DNA from: Clostridia bacterium
Lineage (GTDB): Bacteria > Bacillota > Clostridia > Peptostreptococcales > Anaerovoracaceae
Assembly: GCA_910575405.1 (NCBI GenBank)
Contig: CAJTER010000010.1
Coordinates: 1-64,000, forward strand
DNA: 64,000 nt
Reading direction: 5' to 3'
A program made the position numbers and the translations under genes. Below the pieces are notes generated by a model that worked only from the letters and a program-made list of their open reading frames with translations, was not told the origin of the DNA and made no database searches. Position 1 is the first letter of the stretch. Each line of letters starts with the position of its first letter. Of the stretch, positions 15,910 to 24,946 are shown piece by piece.

Positions 15910-16365
15910 ATGAACAAGATTGCACTACTGTCCCATTGCGTGCTCAACAGCCTGTGCGAACTGCCTCAGGCATCCGACGCGTTTCGAAAATCAATTGTCG
16001 ATATTTTGCTGGAAAAGAAGATTAACATGGTACAGCTGCCATGTCCGGAGCTGTGCTATCAGGCTTTGGAGCGGGTTTCCATTGAGCCGGAGGCCCCTGC
16101 AGCAGCAGAATATCGCCTGTACTGCAGGGAACTGCTGAAGCCGCTGCTTCATAATCTGGAGGAATACCGCAAACAGGAGATTGAGCTGGTTTTAATTTTG
16201 GGGATCGACACCAGCCCTTCCTGCAGCGCACAGGATCCGAAGGCTATTATGACCGGGATTTTGATGGAGGAACTGAATAAACTGCAGATTTCTGTAAAAA
16301 ACAGGATCGATATGCCAGTTTCCGGAGACGGCAAAGCTTTTCTTGAGGCCTTGCAGGAGCTATAA
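15910..16365 (+). CDS. TudS-related putative desulfidase (DUF523-like)
   Basis: A 151-residue protein with three spaced cysteines in the motifs SHCVLNS (C10), LPCPELCY (C45) and GIDTSPSC (C105), the pattern of the DUF523/TudS family. TudS thiouracil desulfurases use three Cys ligands to hold a 4Fe-4S cluster. A clostridial subgroup is annotated as TudS-related desulfidases of unknown substrate. It lies between the operon terminator and the sigma-54 activator. A GGAGAAACTGAT stretch precedes the ATG. Confidence 0.75.
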   Translation: MNKIALLSHCVLNSLCELPQASDAFRKSIVDILLEKKINMVQLPCPELCYQALERVSIEPEAPAAAEYRLYCRELLKPLLHNLEEYRKQEIELVLILGIDTSPSCSAQDPKAIMTGILMEELNKLQISVKNRIDMPVSGDGKAFLEALQEL

Positions 16366-16426
16366 TTAAGAAGCAGCATAAAGCCGGCAGGTGCAGTTAT
16401 TGCAAATGAGGAAAGAGGGGGATGTT

Positions 16427-17821
16427 GTGAGGAATTTTGAAAGAGAATTAAAAGCAAACTTTAATGAGATTCTTGGAGTATTATCGGACGAGTCCCTGAT
16501 ATCCGATGGGAAGGGTGCAGTTTTGTGGGTTAACCCGGGTTTTGAGCAGGTTTATGGGATTAGAAGTGAAGAGGCCCTGGGCATGACGGTCTATGAGTTG
16601 GAGGCAAAGGGGTATTTTAAGCCATCCATTATCGCAAAGGCGCTGGAGCGGCGGGAAAAGGTGACCATGGTGCAGAAGACCAACCGGGGCAGCGATATTC
16701 TCGTAACAGCAACGCCGGTTTACGATGAACAGCGGAACATCAAAATGGTAGTCAGCTATTCTCACGACATTACAGAGCTGAAGGCGATCCAGCGCAAGTA
16801 TTCCAACCTGCAGAACCAGGTGGAAAAATATATGACAGAGCTCCACGAGCTGCGGAAGGGATCCTGCGGGGAGCAGGATGTCATCGGCCAGTCCCTGCAG
16901 ATGGAAAAGATTATCGCTACCATCAACCGGATTGCGGATCTGGATGCCAATGTGCTGCTTCTGGGGGAGTCGGGGGTGGGAAAAACCATGCTGGCAAAGG
17001 TGATTCATCAGAAGAGTCAGCGGGCGAGTGGGCCCTTTATCGATATCAACTGCGCGGCAATCCCGGAAAATCTGCTGGAATCAGAGCTGTTCGGATATGA
17101 AAAAGGGTCCTTTACAGGGGCAAATGTACATGGAAAGGTGGGGCTCATGGAGCTGGCGGACGGGGGAACCCTGCTGCTGGATGAAATCTCTGAAATACCG
17201 CTGGCCCTGCAGGCAAAGCTGCTCAAAGCGATCCAGGAAAAAACCCTGACCAGGGTAGGCGGCACAAAGCCTGTTAAAGTGGATTTTCGCCTCATTGCGG
17301 CCACCAACCGCCGTTTAGAGGAGGATGCGGAGACGGGAAAATTCCGCAAGGATCTGTATTACAGGCTGAATGTAGTCAATATCAAAATACCACCCCTCTG
17401 TGAGCGCAGAGAAGATATTCTCCCTCTGGTGGATTATTACACGGAGCTGTTCAATACAAAATATGGACTGCACAAAGCATGGTCCCCGGAGGCTATGGAA
17501 TATCTTACGAATTATTCCTGGCCGGGAAATATACGAGAACTGGCTAATGTAATTGAGCGGGTGATTGTTATCAGCGGAGATAGCATGATTGGAGCAGGGG
17601 ATCTTCCGGAAGAAATTACAAACCGGAGACAGAGCGCTGGTTCATCCATGCTGGAAGAAATCGAAAGCCTCAGTCATGCGGTGGAGAATTTGGAGCGCGA
17701 ATTAATCCAGCAGGCCTATGAAAAGCACCGCACCACAACCGGTGTGGCAAAGGCATTGAAAATTAGCCAGCCTACAGCCTTTCGCAAGGTGAGCAAATAT
17801 ATTAAAAAACCGAAGGAGTAG
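16427..17821 (+). CDS. PAS-containing sigma-54-dependent transcriptional activator
   Basis: A 464-residue enhancer-binding protein. Residues about 15-120 form a PAS sensor domain (GAVLWVNPGFEQVYGI, then SHDITELK), joined by a coiled-coil linker to an AAA+ domain with Walker A GESGVGKT (180-187), the sigma-54 contact loop GSFTGA (227-232), Walker B LLLDE (249-253) and FRKDLYYRLN. The C-terminus (about 435-455) is a TyrR/Fis-like helix-turn-helix (TTTGVAKALKISQPTAFRKV). GTG at 16427 is chosen since GAGGGGGAT lies 6-12 bp ahead; a longer frame from 16391 lacks a good site. No receiver domain is present, so a small ligand sensed by PAS is likely. It is the best candidate to activate the three sigma-54 promoters upstream. 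Confidence 0.92.
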   Translation: MRNFERELKANFNEILGVLSDESLISDGKGAVLWVNPGFEQVYGIRSEEALGMTVYELEAKGYFKPSIIAKALERREKVTMVQKTNRGSDILVTATPVYDEQRNIKMVVSYSHDITELKAIQRKYSNLQNQVEKYMTELHELRKGSCGEQDVIGQSLQMEKIIATINRIADLDANVLLLGESGVGKTMLAKVIHQKSQRASGPFIDINCAAIPENLLESELFGYEKGSFTGANVHGKVGLMELADGGTLLLDEISEIPLALQAKLLKAIQEKTLTRVGGTKPVKVDFRLIAATNRRLEEDAETGKFRKDLYYRLNVVNIKIPPLCERREDILPLVDYYTELFNTKYGLHKAWSPEAMEYLTNYSWPGNIRELANVIERVIVISGDSMIGAGDLPEEITNRRQSAGSSMLEEIESLSHAVENLERELIQQAYEKHRTTTGVAKALKISQPTAFRKVSKYIKKPKE

Positions 17822-17872
17822 GAAGAGGCCTGCCTTCGGAAGCGCCAGGGCCGCCGGGTGTTGGGGATTCTA

Positions 17873-18469
17873 TCATGGTTTCTGCAGGCACCCGGCCCCC
17901 CGGAAGGCCATATCCTCCGCCAGAGCAGCAATTTCCTCAGGACTTTCCTTCATGCCTGTGCTGAGCCAGTTTTGGATCAGACCGATATGTCCGCCTACTA
18001 CAAAGGCGTAAAACCATTCAAATCGCTGTGGCTCCACATCTGGATACCAGGCGGCCCAGGTGCGAAAGCAGCTATCACGCACCAGGCCTTTGATTTTTTC
18101 CACAAAGGCAATGTCCCCGTTTTCCCCCAGAAATACGGCGCAGAGATCCGCATTTTCCGCCAGATACGTGTAGATGCTGGTAAAAAGAGGAAGAATGCTT
18201 GGCAGCTGATGCTGCCTGCCAGCTTCCTGGTCGGGAACCGTTTCTAAAAGCGCCCGGAATTCCGTCATGATTTCGTTCTCCAGCTGATCCACCATGTCAT
18301 AAATGTCTTTGTAATGCAGATAAAAGGTGCCCCGATTCACATCCACCAGCTGGGTCAGCTCTTTGACTGTAATTTCTTTGATGCTCTTTTCCAGCATCAG
18401 CTTTGCCAGCCCCTGCCGCAGCTGGTGCTTGGTCTTGCGCACGCGGCGATCCGTTTTTTTTCTTTCCAA
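17873..18469 (-). CDS. TetR/AcrR-family regulator
   Basis: A 198-residue TetR-type repressor. The N-terminal helix-turn-helix is clear (IKEITVKELTQLVDVNRGTFYLHY). The C-terminal part resembles the TetR_C_7-like group. A TTG codon at 18469 follows AAAGGAAAGAG on the minus strand, so this is an unusual start. It is divergent from the MMPL exporter gene and very likely represses it in response to a membrane-active or lipidic ligand. Confidence 0.85.
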   Translation of the reverse strand: MERKKTDRRVRKTKHQLRQGLAKLMLEKSIKEITVKELTQLVDVNRGTFYLHYKDIYDMVDQLENEIMTEFRALLETVPDQEAGRQHQLPSILPLFTSIYTYLAENADLCAVFLGENGDIAFVEKIKGLVRDSCFRTWAAWYPDVEPQRFEWFYAFVVGGHIGLIQNWLSTGMKESPEEIAALAEDMAFRGAGCLQKP

Positions 18470-18567
18470 GTGCTCTTTCCTTTCCGGTCAAGTGCGATAA
18501 AATTCCAATTAAGCCCGTTGAACCTCCGGCTGAATCCGATAAAGAGGTCTCTACCGCCGAAGTAATC

Positions 18568-18648
18568 AACATTTTTAAAAATTATGTTCAGTAATGGACA
18601 GAGAGACTATTGATTGTGTATTGCAAAATTCATCGAAGCTATTATAAT
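18568..18648 (+). promoter_or_regulatory. Promoter and possible operator of the MMPL operon
   Basis: TTGCAA (18621-18626) and TATAAT (18643-18648) with a 16-bp spacer form a good SigA-type promoter for the exporter. An imperfect inverted repeat, AACAT (18568-18572) and ATGTT (18584-18588) around a TTTTTAAAAA core, may be a TetR operator. Confidence 0.6.
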
Positions 18649-18698
18649 AAAATACAGATAAAAAATCAACACGATGTTTATTATCAAAAGGGGTTTTT

Positions 18699-20789
18699 AT
18701 GGAACGTTTCTTTGGAGCAGTTTTAAATCACAAAAAAACAGTGGCGGCCTTTTTTCTCATCTGCGCAGCGGCAGGCGCCGTTTTGGCAGGCGGAGTAAAG
18801 GTCAATTATACCTTCGCTGATTACCTTCCGGAGGATACGCCTTCTACCGTTGCCCTTGATGTGATGAACGAAGAATTCGGTGGCGGTGCTCCCAATGCAA
18901 GGCTTGCGGTAGCCAATCAGACGATTCCAGGAGCACTGGATTTAAAGGAGGAGCTGGAGGCAATCGACGGTGTTTTGGAGGTGACCTGGCTGGATGATGC
19001 GGCAGATGTTACAGGCCCTTTAGAACTGATCCCACAGGATGTACTGGAAGAATACTACAAAGACGGGAAGGCCTGCTTTAGCATTACGATTGATTCAGAT
19101 AAAATTCTCAGCACGGTTACAAAAATACGCAGGGCTGCAGGAACAGGGGCTGCCATGGAAGGTGCGGCGGTCAATACTGCTTTTGGTACTGCGACAACTG
19201 GCTCAGAAGTGAAAAAAATTATGATGCTGGTGATTCCCCTCTGCTTTCTGATTTTGCTGCTGACCACAACTTCCTGGTTTGAACCGGTGCTGTTTATGGC
19301 GACTATTGGGATTGCCATTCTCATCAATATGGGAACAAACCTTTTCTTTGGGGAAATTTCTTTTGTCACAAAAGCCGCCTGCAGCATTTTGCAGCTGGCT
19401 GTTTCCATGGATTACTCGATTTTCCTGCTGCACCGGTTTTCTGCCTTTCGCCAGCAGGGGATGGATGTGCGGGAGGCGATGATAAGTGCTATCCGCCATT
19501 CCTTTTTCACAATTACAGCCAGCGGTGTGACAACGGTTATCGGATTTGCCGCGCTGATTTTGATGGAGTTTCGCATTGGGCCGGATATGGGACTGGTCAT
19601 GGCAAAGGCCATTGCTCTTTCCATGCTTTCGGTGCTGTTTCTCCTTCCGGTTCTTGCTATGATGAGCTATAAAATCATTGATAAAACCCGCCACAGACGG
19701 CTCATACCCGGATTCGGGGGCTTTGCCAGACTAGTTTTCAAAATACGGATTCCCGCCATGCTGCTGTTCCTGCTGATCATGATCCCGGCCTTTCTGGCTC
19801 AGGGGAGCAATGACTTTCGCTATGGGGCGGGGGAACTTTTTGGTGAAAAAACTACGGTTTACGCAGAGCGGATGCAGGTGGAGTGGGATTTTGGAAAAAA
19901 GAATCAGCTGGTGCTCCTGGTTCCACGGGGGGATACGGCAAGGGAAAAAGCACTCAGCCGAGAAATAAAAGAGCTTCCCCAAGTAACGGGAATTCTTTCC
20001 TACGTAGATATGGCAGGAGCGCAGGTTCCTCTTGAATATCTGGAAAAAAGGACGCTGGAAAAGTTGGTTTCTGAGAATTACAGCAGAATGGTCATTACCA
20101 TTAGCACAAAGCAGGAAAGTCAGGAAGCCTTCCATACAGTAGAAAAGCTGCGAAGCCTGGGAGAGGATTATTACGGGAATCAATATCTTCTGGCAGGGGA
20201 AAGCGCCACCACTTACGATATGAAGGACGTGACAACAAGGGATATGCAGAAGGTCAACTTTATCGCCATCGGAGCAATTTTCCTGATTTTGCTGCTGACC
20301 CTGCGCTCCCTTTTCATGCCGGTGATATTGGTGCTGCTTATTGAAACTTCCATTTGGATCAATCTGTCGGTGCCCTATTTTACAGGTGAAAGCCTGCAGT
20401 ATATCGCATACCTGATTATCAGCGCTATTCAGCTGGGCGCCACGGTGGACTATGCGATCTTGATGGCAGGAAGGTATATGGAAGAGCGCAAAAAACGCGG
20501 GAAGAAAGAGGCTGCCATTTGCTCGGTGCAAAATACGGCCTTGTCTATTTTGACATCCGCATCCATCTTGACGCTTGGGGGTTCCATGCTTGGCGCCATT
20601 TCCACAAACGGCGTACTAAAGGAATTGGGAGCTCTGGTGGGGCGCGGCGCGGTTTTGTCCGCTCTTCTGGTGCTTGTGGTGCTCCCGGGACTTTTGTGCT
20701 TCCTGGATAAAGTCTTGGAAAAAACAACGCGGGGCGCTGAGTTTGCGGTAAAGGAACGGAAAAGCTGTGGGAATATAAAGGAGCAATAG
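18699..20789 (+). CDS. MMPL/RND-family transporter
   Basis: A 696-residue RND-superfamily membrane protein of the MMPL type, with two halves each made of one N-terminal helix, an extracytoplasmic domain and a five-helix block. The conserved blocks QLAVSMDYSIFLLHRF and QLGATVDYAILMAGRYMEERKK carry the Asp-Tyr pair expected for proton coupling in the fourth helix of each half. Actinobacterial relatives export lipids; in Firmicutes the substrates are mostly unknown. An AAAAGGGG site precedes ATG. It is divergent from a TetR gene and followed 19 bp later by a secreted coiled-coil protein. Confidence 0.9.
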   Translation: MERFFGAVLNHKKTVAAFFLICAAAGAVLAGGVKVNYTFADYLPEDTPSTVALDVMNEEFGGGAPNARLAVANQTIPGALDLKEELEAIDGVLEVTWLDDAADVTGPLELIPQDVLEEYYKDGKACFSITIDSDKILSTVTKIRRAAGTGAAMEGAAVNTAFGTATTGSEVKKIMMLVIPLCFLILLLTTTSWFEPVLFMATIGIAILINMGTNLFFGEISFVTKAACSILQLAVSMDYSIFLLHRFSAFRQQGMDVREAMISAIRHSFFTITASGVTTVIGFAALILMEFRIGPDMGLVMAKAIALSMLSVLFLLPVLAMMSYKIIDKTRHRRLIPGFGGFARLVFKIRIPAMLLFLLIMIPAFLAQGSNDFRYGAGELFGEKTTVYAERMQVEWDFGKKNQLVLLVPRGDTAREKALSREIKELPQVTGILSYVDMAGAQVPLEYLEKRTLEKLVSENYSRMVITISTKQESQEAFHTVEKLRSLGEDYYGNQYLLAGESATTYDMKDVTTRDMQKVNFIAIGAIFLILLLTLRSLFMPVILVLLIETSIWINLSVPYFTGESLQYIAYLIISAIQLGATVDYAILMAGRYMEERKKRGKKEAAICSVQNTALSILTSASILTLGGSMLGAISTNGVLKELGALVGRGAVLSALLVLVVLPGLLCFLDKVLEKTTRGAEFAVKERKSCGNIKEQ

Positions 20790-20808
20790 AGCAACAGGAG
20801 GAAGGAAA

Positions 20809-22446
20809 ATGATGTGTATGAAACAAAACAGCAGAAAATGGATTACGCTGCTTGTAGCCATGTTCATGGTGCTATGGACTGTGGCGCCTGTCTGGGCGCA
20901 GACAACGGGTGAGCGGACAACAAGCGAAAAGGAAGAAGTGGTTTATGGTGAGCTTTCCGGAAGCGGAGCTGCCAAAAAGATTTATGTGGTCAATATTTTT
21001 GAAAATCAGAGGGATATTCTGGATTATGGAAACTATTCTTCTGTGCGAAACATGACCTCCCAGGACAAGGTGAATCAAAAGGGGGATCAAATTACCCTTC
21101 AGACAAAGGAGGACACCCTCTATTATCAGGGAGAACTGGAAAACGCGCAGCTTCCTTGGGATATCGAAATCGCTTATTTCCTGAATGGAGAAACCATTTC
21201 TCCCAGTCAGCTGGCAGGAAAATCGGGAAATCTTGAGATCCGGATTAAAATTGGGGAAAATAAAAAGGCCTTCCCAGCGTTTTTTGAAAATTACGCCCTT
21301 CAGGTTACCGCAGCCCTTGATATGGAAAAGTGCAGAAACATCAAGACAAAAGGCGCCACTGAGGCCAATGCGGGAGGGAACCGGCAGCTTACCTGGACGC
21401 TTCTTCCTGAGACCAGCAGAACCATTAAAATTCGAGCACGCGTAACGGATTTTGAAATGGAGCCCATTTCCTTTAATGGGGTAAAGCTGAATATTGATGT
21501 GAAAGTGGACAACGCTCAGATGGAGGAACGCTTTTCCCAGCTGTCAGAAACCGTATCCGCCATTGATTCAGGCGCAAAAAAATTATCCGCAGGAACAAAG
21601 GCTGTTCGCCAGGGAGCAGAGCGGCTCAGCAGCGGCACAGGGTTTCTGAGTAAATCCATTGAGGAACTGGCAGCAAAGACAAAGGCTGCGGAACAATTAA
21701 AAACAGCTTCCGGAGAAATAAAGGGAGCGGCAGGCGCGCTTTCACAGGGAATTTCCCAGATAAAGCAAACGGTCAGTTACCAGGCATTTAAAGAAGTGAT
21801 GCGGCAAAAGGGGCTGGATCTGGACAGCCTGAAAGCAGGAAACCAACAGCTCTTGGGGACTCTTTCCAGCCTGAAAGCAATGGAAAACATTCCTCAGGAG
21901 TACCGCCAGCAGATTGCATACGCAGAACAGGTACTGGAGGGAAACCTGGCGGCTCTTGCAGGTATGGAAGGCTATCTTACTGCAGCAGCGCAGGGCGTAT
22001 CCGAAGCTGAAACAGGCGCAAAAGAGCTTTTAAAAAGCTACGAAATTTTTGATACAGCCATCGGCACGCTTTGCGGACAGTTTGAAAGTATGGACTTTTC
22101 CGCAGTACAGAAGCTGAAAGAAGGGGCGGATTCTCTTGCGGGAGGAAGCGCGAATCTGGAGCATGGAAGCAGCGCTCTTTCCAGGGGAACGGGGGCTCTG
22201 AAGGAAAACACTCTGGATATGAGCAGCAGAATGGAGGCAGCTGTAAGTGATATGCTTTCTGGAATTTCAGGTTCATCTGATTCGGACTCCTCTGCGCTAT
22301 CCTTTGTTTCGGAAAAAAATACAAACGTAAAGGCTGTTCAATTCGTGATTAAAAATGAGCCCGTGGAGATTACAGAGCAGGAGCCGCCTGCTGAGCGGGA
22401 AGAAGAGCCCCTTAGATGGTGGCAGAAGATCGTGAAGCTTTTTTAA
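20809..22446 (+). CDS. Secreted coiled-coil partner protein of the MMPL exporter
   Basis: A 545-residue protein with an N-terminal signal sequence (ITLLVAMFMVLWTVAPVWA followed by Q). Residues about 40-240 look like beta-rich extracytoplasmic domain. Residues about 240-500 are rich in Ala, Ser and Gly with recurring GAKKLSAG/GAERLSSG/GADSLAGG-type units, like the long periplasmic repeats of YhgE/Pip-type proteins that accompany MMPL exporters in Firmicutes. No second membrane span was seen near the C-terminus, which ends in WWQKIVKLF. AGGAGG lies 7 bp ahead of ATG. Probably an extracytoplasmic accessory to the exporter; the function is inferred from context. Confidence 0.75.
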   Translation: MMCMKQNSRKWITLLVAMFMVLWTVAPVWAQTTGERTTSEKEEVVYGELSGSGAAKKIYVVNIFENQRDILDYGNYSSVRNMTSQDKVNQKGDQITLQTKEDTLYYQGELENAQLPWDIEIAYFLNGETISPSQLAGKSGNLEIRIKIGENKKAFPAFFENYALQVTAALDMEKCRNIKTKGATEANAGGNRQLTWTLLPETSRTIKIRARVTDFEMEPISFNGVKLNIDVKVDNAQMEERFSQLSETVSAIDSGAKKLSAGTKAVRQGAERLSSGTGFLSKSIEELAAKTKAAEQLKTASGEIKGAAGALSQGISQIKQTVSYQAFKEVMRQKGLDLDSLKAGNQQLLGTLSSLKAMENIPQEYRQQIAYAEQVLEGNLAALAGMEGYLTAAAQGVSEAETGAKELLKSYEIFDTAIGTLCGQFESMDFSAVQKLKEGADSLAGGSANLEHGSSALSRGTGALKENTLDMSSRMEAAVSDMLSGISGSSDSDSSALSFVSEKNTNVKAVQFVIKNEPVEITEQEPPAEREEEPLRWWQKIVKLF

Positions 22447-22611
22447 GGCATGACAGAGCATCTGTTTGAAGCCGTGAGATTGGCAAAAAGCTGCCGGGCA
22501 AAGCATTTTGTTCATTTTGTCGGACTTTTTTGCAAAAAAATCTTTTTTTGACTGATAAATTCCTCAGAAAAGGCAAATAATACTTGAGAAAAGAAGAGAG
22601 GAGTGAAAACG

Positions 22612-22914
22612 TTGAAAAAAGCAAAAATTCTTTTAGCCATGATGCTTGTATTATCCGTCTTTACTTTCGCAGGCTGCGGAGGCGGCGATAATGCGGACGA
22701 CAACGCAGACAACGGCACTACTGTGGAGGAAACCACAGATAACGCAGGTCAGGATCTGAAAGATGATGCGGAGGACCTGGGTAACGACATAAAGGACGGT
22801 GCCGAGGATATGCTGGATGGTACAGACGATGGCACAGACAATGCGGACCGAGATAAGGATAAAGACAAAACAGATAACAACAAAGACAATACAGATAAGG
22901 ATACTGCAAACTAG
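22612..22914 (+). CDS. Small Asp/Asn-rich lipoprotein
   Basis: A 100-residue protein with a lipoprotein signal: a hydrophobic stretch followed by the lipobox FTFAGC. The mature part is very acidic, with DN- and DK-rich repeats (DNADDNADNG, DKDKDKTDNN), and looks unstructured. TTG at 22612 is preferred since AGAGGAG lies 8 bp ahead; a GTG at 22603 is an alternative. No homologue recognised. Such proteins are often surface spacers or cation-binding. Confidence 0.65.
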   Translation: MKKAKILLAMMLVLSVFTFAGCGGGDNADDNADNGTTVEETTDNAGQDLKDDAEDLGNDIKDGAEDMLDGTDDGTDNADRDKDKDKTDNNKDNTDKDTAN

Positions 22915-22929
22915 TGATGTTTTCAGGGG

Positions 22930-22963
22930 AAAAGCTGGTGTTTTACAAAATGCCGGCTTTTTT
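22930..22963 (+). terminator. Terminator of the lipoprotein gene
   Basis: AAAGCTGGTG pairs with TGCCGGCTTT (several G-T pairs) around a TTTTACAAAA loop, followed by T residues. The stretch 22964-23196 behind it has no gene. Confidence 0.6.
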
Positions 22964-23196
22964 CATGCGTGGATATATGATGGATCCGGATTGCGGCACA
23001 ATATCCATCTCGTACTGTCTGGGAGAATTTTAGTGGAACAATATCTTAGTTGCGATGAGCAGGTGCAAGAGAATGATAATCGGGAAAAGAAAGACAGAAA
23101 AGTCAGAAAAAGGACAAGCATCGTATATCCGATTTCCTCTATATTTAGTAAAATAAAAATATAAAATCAGCTATCATATACGAAAAGGAGTCGACG

Positions 23197-24822
23197 ATGA
23201 GCAGGTACAAAATTTATACAAATGGCAGTATTTTTACGGCAAACAGGAATTGCGAGTGGGTTGAGGCAGTTGCCACAGAAGGAAACAAAATTGTATATAC
23301 AGGCGACAGAAAAGGGGCGGAAGCCTTTTGCGACGCAGACGCGAAGGTGTGCGATTTGCAGGGAAAGATGATGCTGCCGGGCTTTATTGACGGCCACTGC
23401 CACCCGGTAATGGCTGCGCATGTACTGTCAGGTATTGTATTTGATATTGACTGGGATTTGGAGCGGTGCATGGCGGAAATCAGGCAGTATGTGGCTGAGC
23501 ACCCGGATCATGAAACGTATTTTGGACTGGGTTATGCCGAATGGATGTTTGATGCAAAGGGGCCGCGCAAGGCGCTTCTCGATGAAATATGCGCAGATAA
23601 GCCGATGCTCTTTCTCGGCAGCGGGGCCCATGAAGCCTGGGCAAACAGTAAATGCTTTGAAGCAGCTGGAATTACAAAGGATACGCCGGATCCAGTTCCG
23701 GGACTTCACTATTTTTCCAGAGATGAAGATGGCAATCCGGCCGGACATATTGTGGAAGGCCAATCTCAGTATCTGGTAATGAACAAAATCAACTTTTTCG
23801 ATGAACAAAGCGTTTTGAATATATTAGTGGAAAATTCCCGGGAATACGCGGCAATGGGCGTTACAGGAACTGCAGATATGGGCATCTATTCTTACCTGGA
23901 GGAGCCCTACTATAAGGTTTTGGATACTGCAAGAGAAAGCGGCCAGTATTTGCAGCGGTTTGTTGGCTGCACCTGCCATGTGGAAGATCCGGGTATGGTT
24001 GATATGAGAATTGCGGCTATTTTAAAAGCGCGGAAAACGTACAATGACGATAAATTCCGCATGAACTTCCTCAAGCTCATCAACGACGGAACTATGGAGA
24101 GCCGATCCGCGGCAATTAGCGAGCCATATCCAGAAGACGGCTCTGTTGTAAAGCCCCTCATGGATGAAAAGACGGCGGCAGAGGTGGGACTAAAGGCAGC
24201 AGAGGCAGGTCTGGATATTAATATGCATGCCATTGGCGATGTTGCTGCAAAGTCAGTAGTCGCAATGGCAAAGGCTGTGCGGGAAGCGGGCTTTAACGAC
24301 TGCCGCATTACGTGCTCCCACTCTCAGTACATGGATCCGGAGGATGTAAAACTTTTTGCTAGGTATAATGTGACTGCGAACACCACTGGTGTATGGATGT
24401 ACGGAAACCCTCTGATGGATAAGGTGTTAGGCCATATCAATGATGAGACCTTCCGCATGAGGAGCCTTCTGGATGCTGGCGCCCGCATGGCCCTTGGCAG
24501 CGACTTCCCGGTAGATGAATACGGCAGGGAGCCTCTTAAGAGTATTGAAATGTGCGTGACCAGAAAAATGTATGGGCAGCCGGAGGCGCCGATGCTAAAG
24601 CCCTATGAGGAAACGACTACTGTAAAAGAGGCCATCGAAGGTTATACCATCAATAATGCGTATCAGATGCATATGGAAGCTGTTACCGGTTCTATTGAGG
24701 TTGGAAAATATGCGGATTTCGTAATTTTAGCGGACAATCTTTTTGAAATACCTGTGGAACAGATCCACGAAGTGACTGTGTGCGAAACAATTATGGATGG
24801 CATAACGACGTACAAAGCATAG
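23197..24822 (+). CDS. Amidohydrolase family protein, YtcJ-like
   Basis: A 541-residue Amidohydro_3-type metal hydrolase, with the metal motif DGHCHPV, then NMHAIGDVAAKS, CSHSQYMDPED and LGSDFPVDEYGREP, and the C-terminal GSIEVGKYADFVIL. It is a distant paralogue of the gene at 2985 with a different ligand neighbourhood (HCH in place of HIH). AAAAGGAG precedes the ATG. It lies 124 bp ahead of an amino acid/amine permease gene, so the two probably form an uptake-plus-hydrolysis pair for an N-substituted amide or hydantoin-like compound; the substrate is unknown. Confidence 0.87.
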   Translation: MSRYKIYTNGSIFTANRNCEWVEAVATEGNKIVYTGDRKGAEAFCDADAKVCDLQGKMMLPGFIDGHCHPVMAAHVLSGIVFDIDWDLERCMAEIRQYVAEHPDHETYFGLGYAEWMFDAKGPRKALLDEICADKPMLFLGSGAHEAWANSKCFEAAGITKDTPDPVPGLHYFSRDEDGNPAGHIVEGQSQYLVMNKINFFDEQSVLNILVENSREYAAMGVTGTADMGIYSYLEEPYYKVLDTARESGQYLQRFVGCTCHVEDPGMVDMRIAAILKARKTYNDDKFRMNFLKLINDGTMESRSAAISEPYPEDGSVVKPLMDEKTAAEVGLKAAEAGLDINMHAIGDVAAKSVVAMAKAVREAGFNDCRITCSHSQYMDPEDVKLFARYNVTANTTGVWMYGNPLMDKVLGHINDETFRMRSLLDAGARMALGSDFPVDEYGREPLKSIEMCVTRKMYGQPEAPMLKPYEETTTVKEAIEGYTINNAYQMHMEAVTGSIEVGKYADFVILADNLFEIPVEQIHEVTVCETIMDGITTYKA

Positions 24823-24946
24823 TATAAGACAAAAGGCTTTGCCATAATGGGGCACAAACCGATTCGGTTTATGTATAGATACCGTCTTTTTGAGAGGCGG
24901 CAGGGCAATTATTATTCAAAGTACTATTTTGGAAAGGAGATTCATA

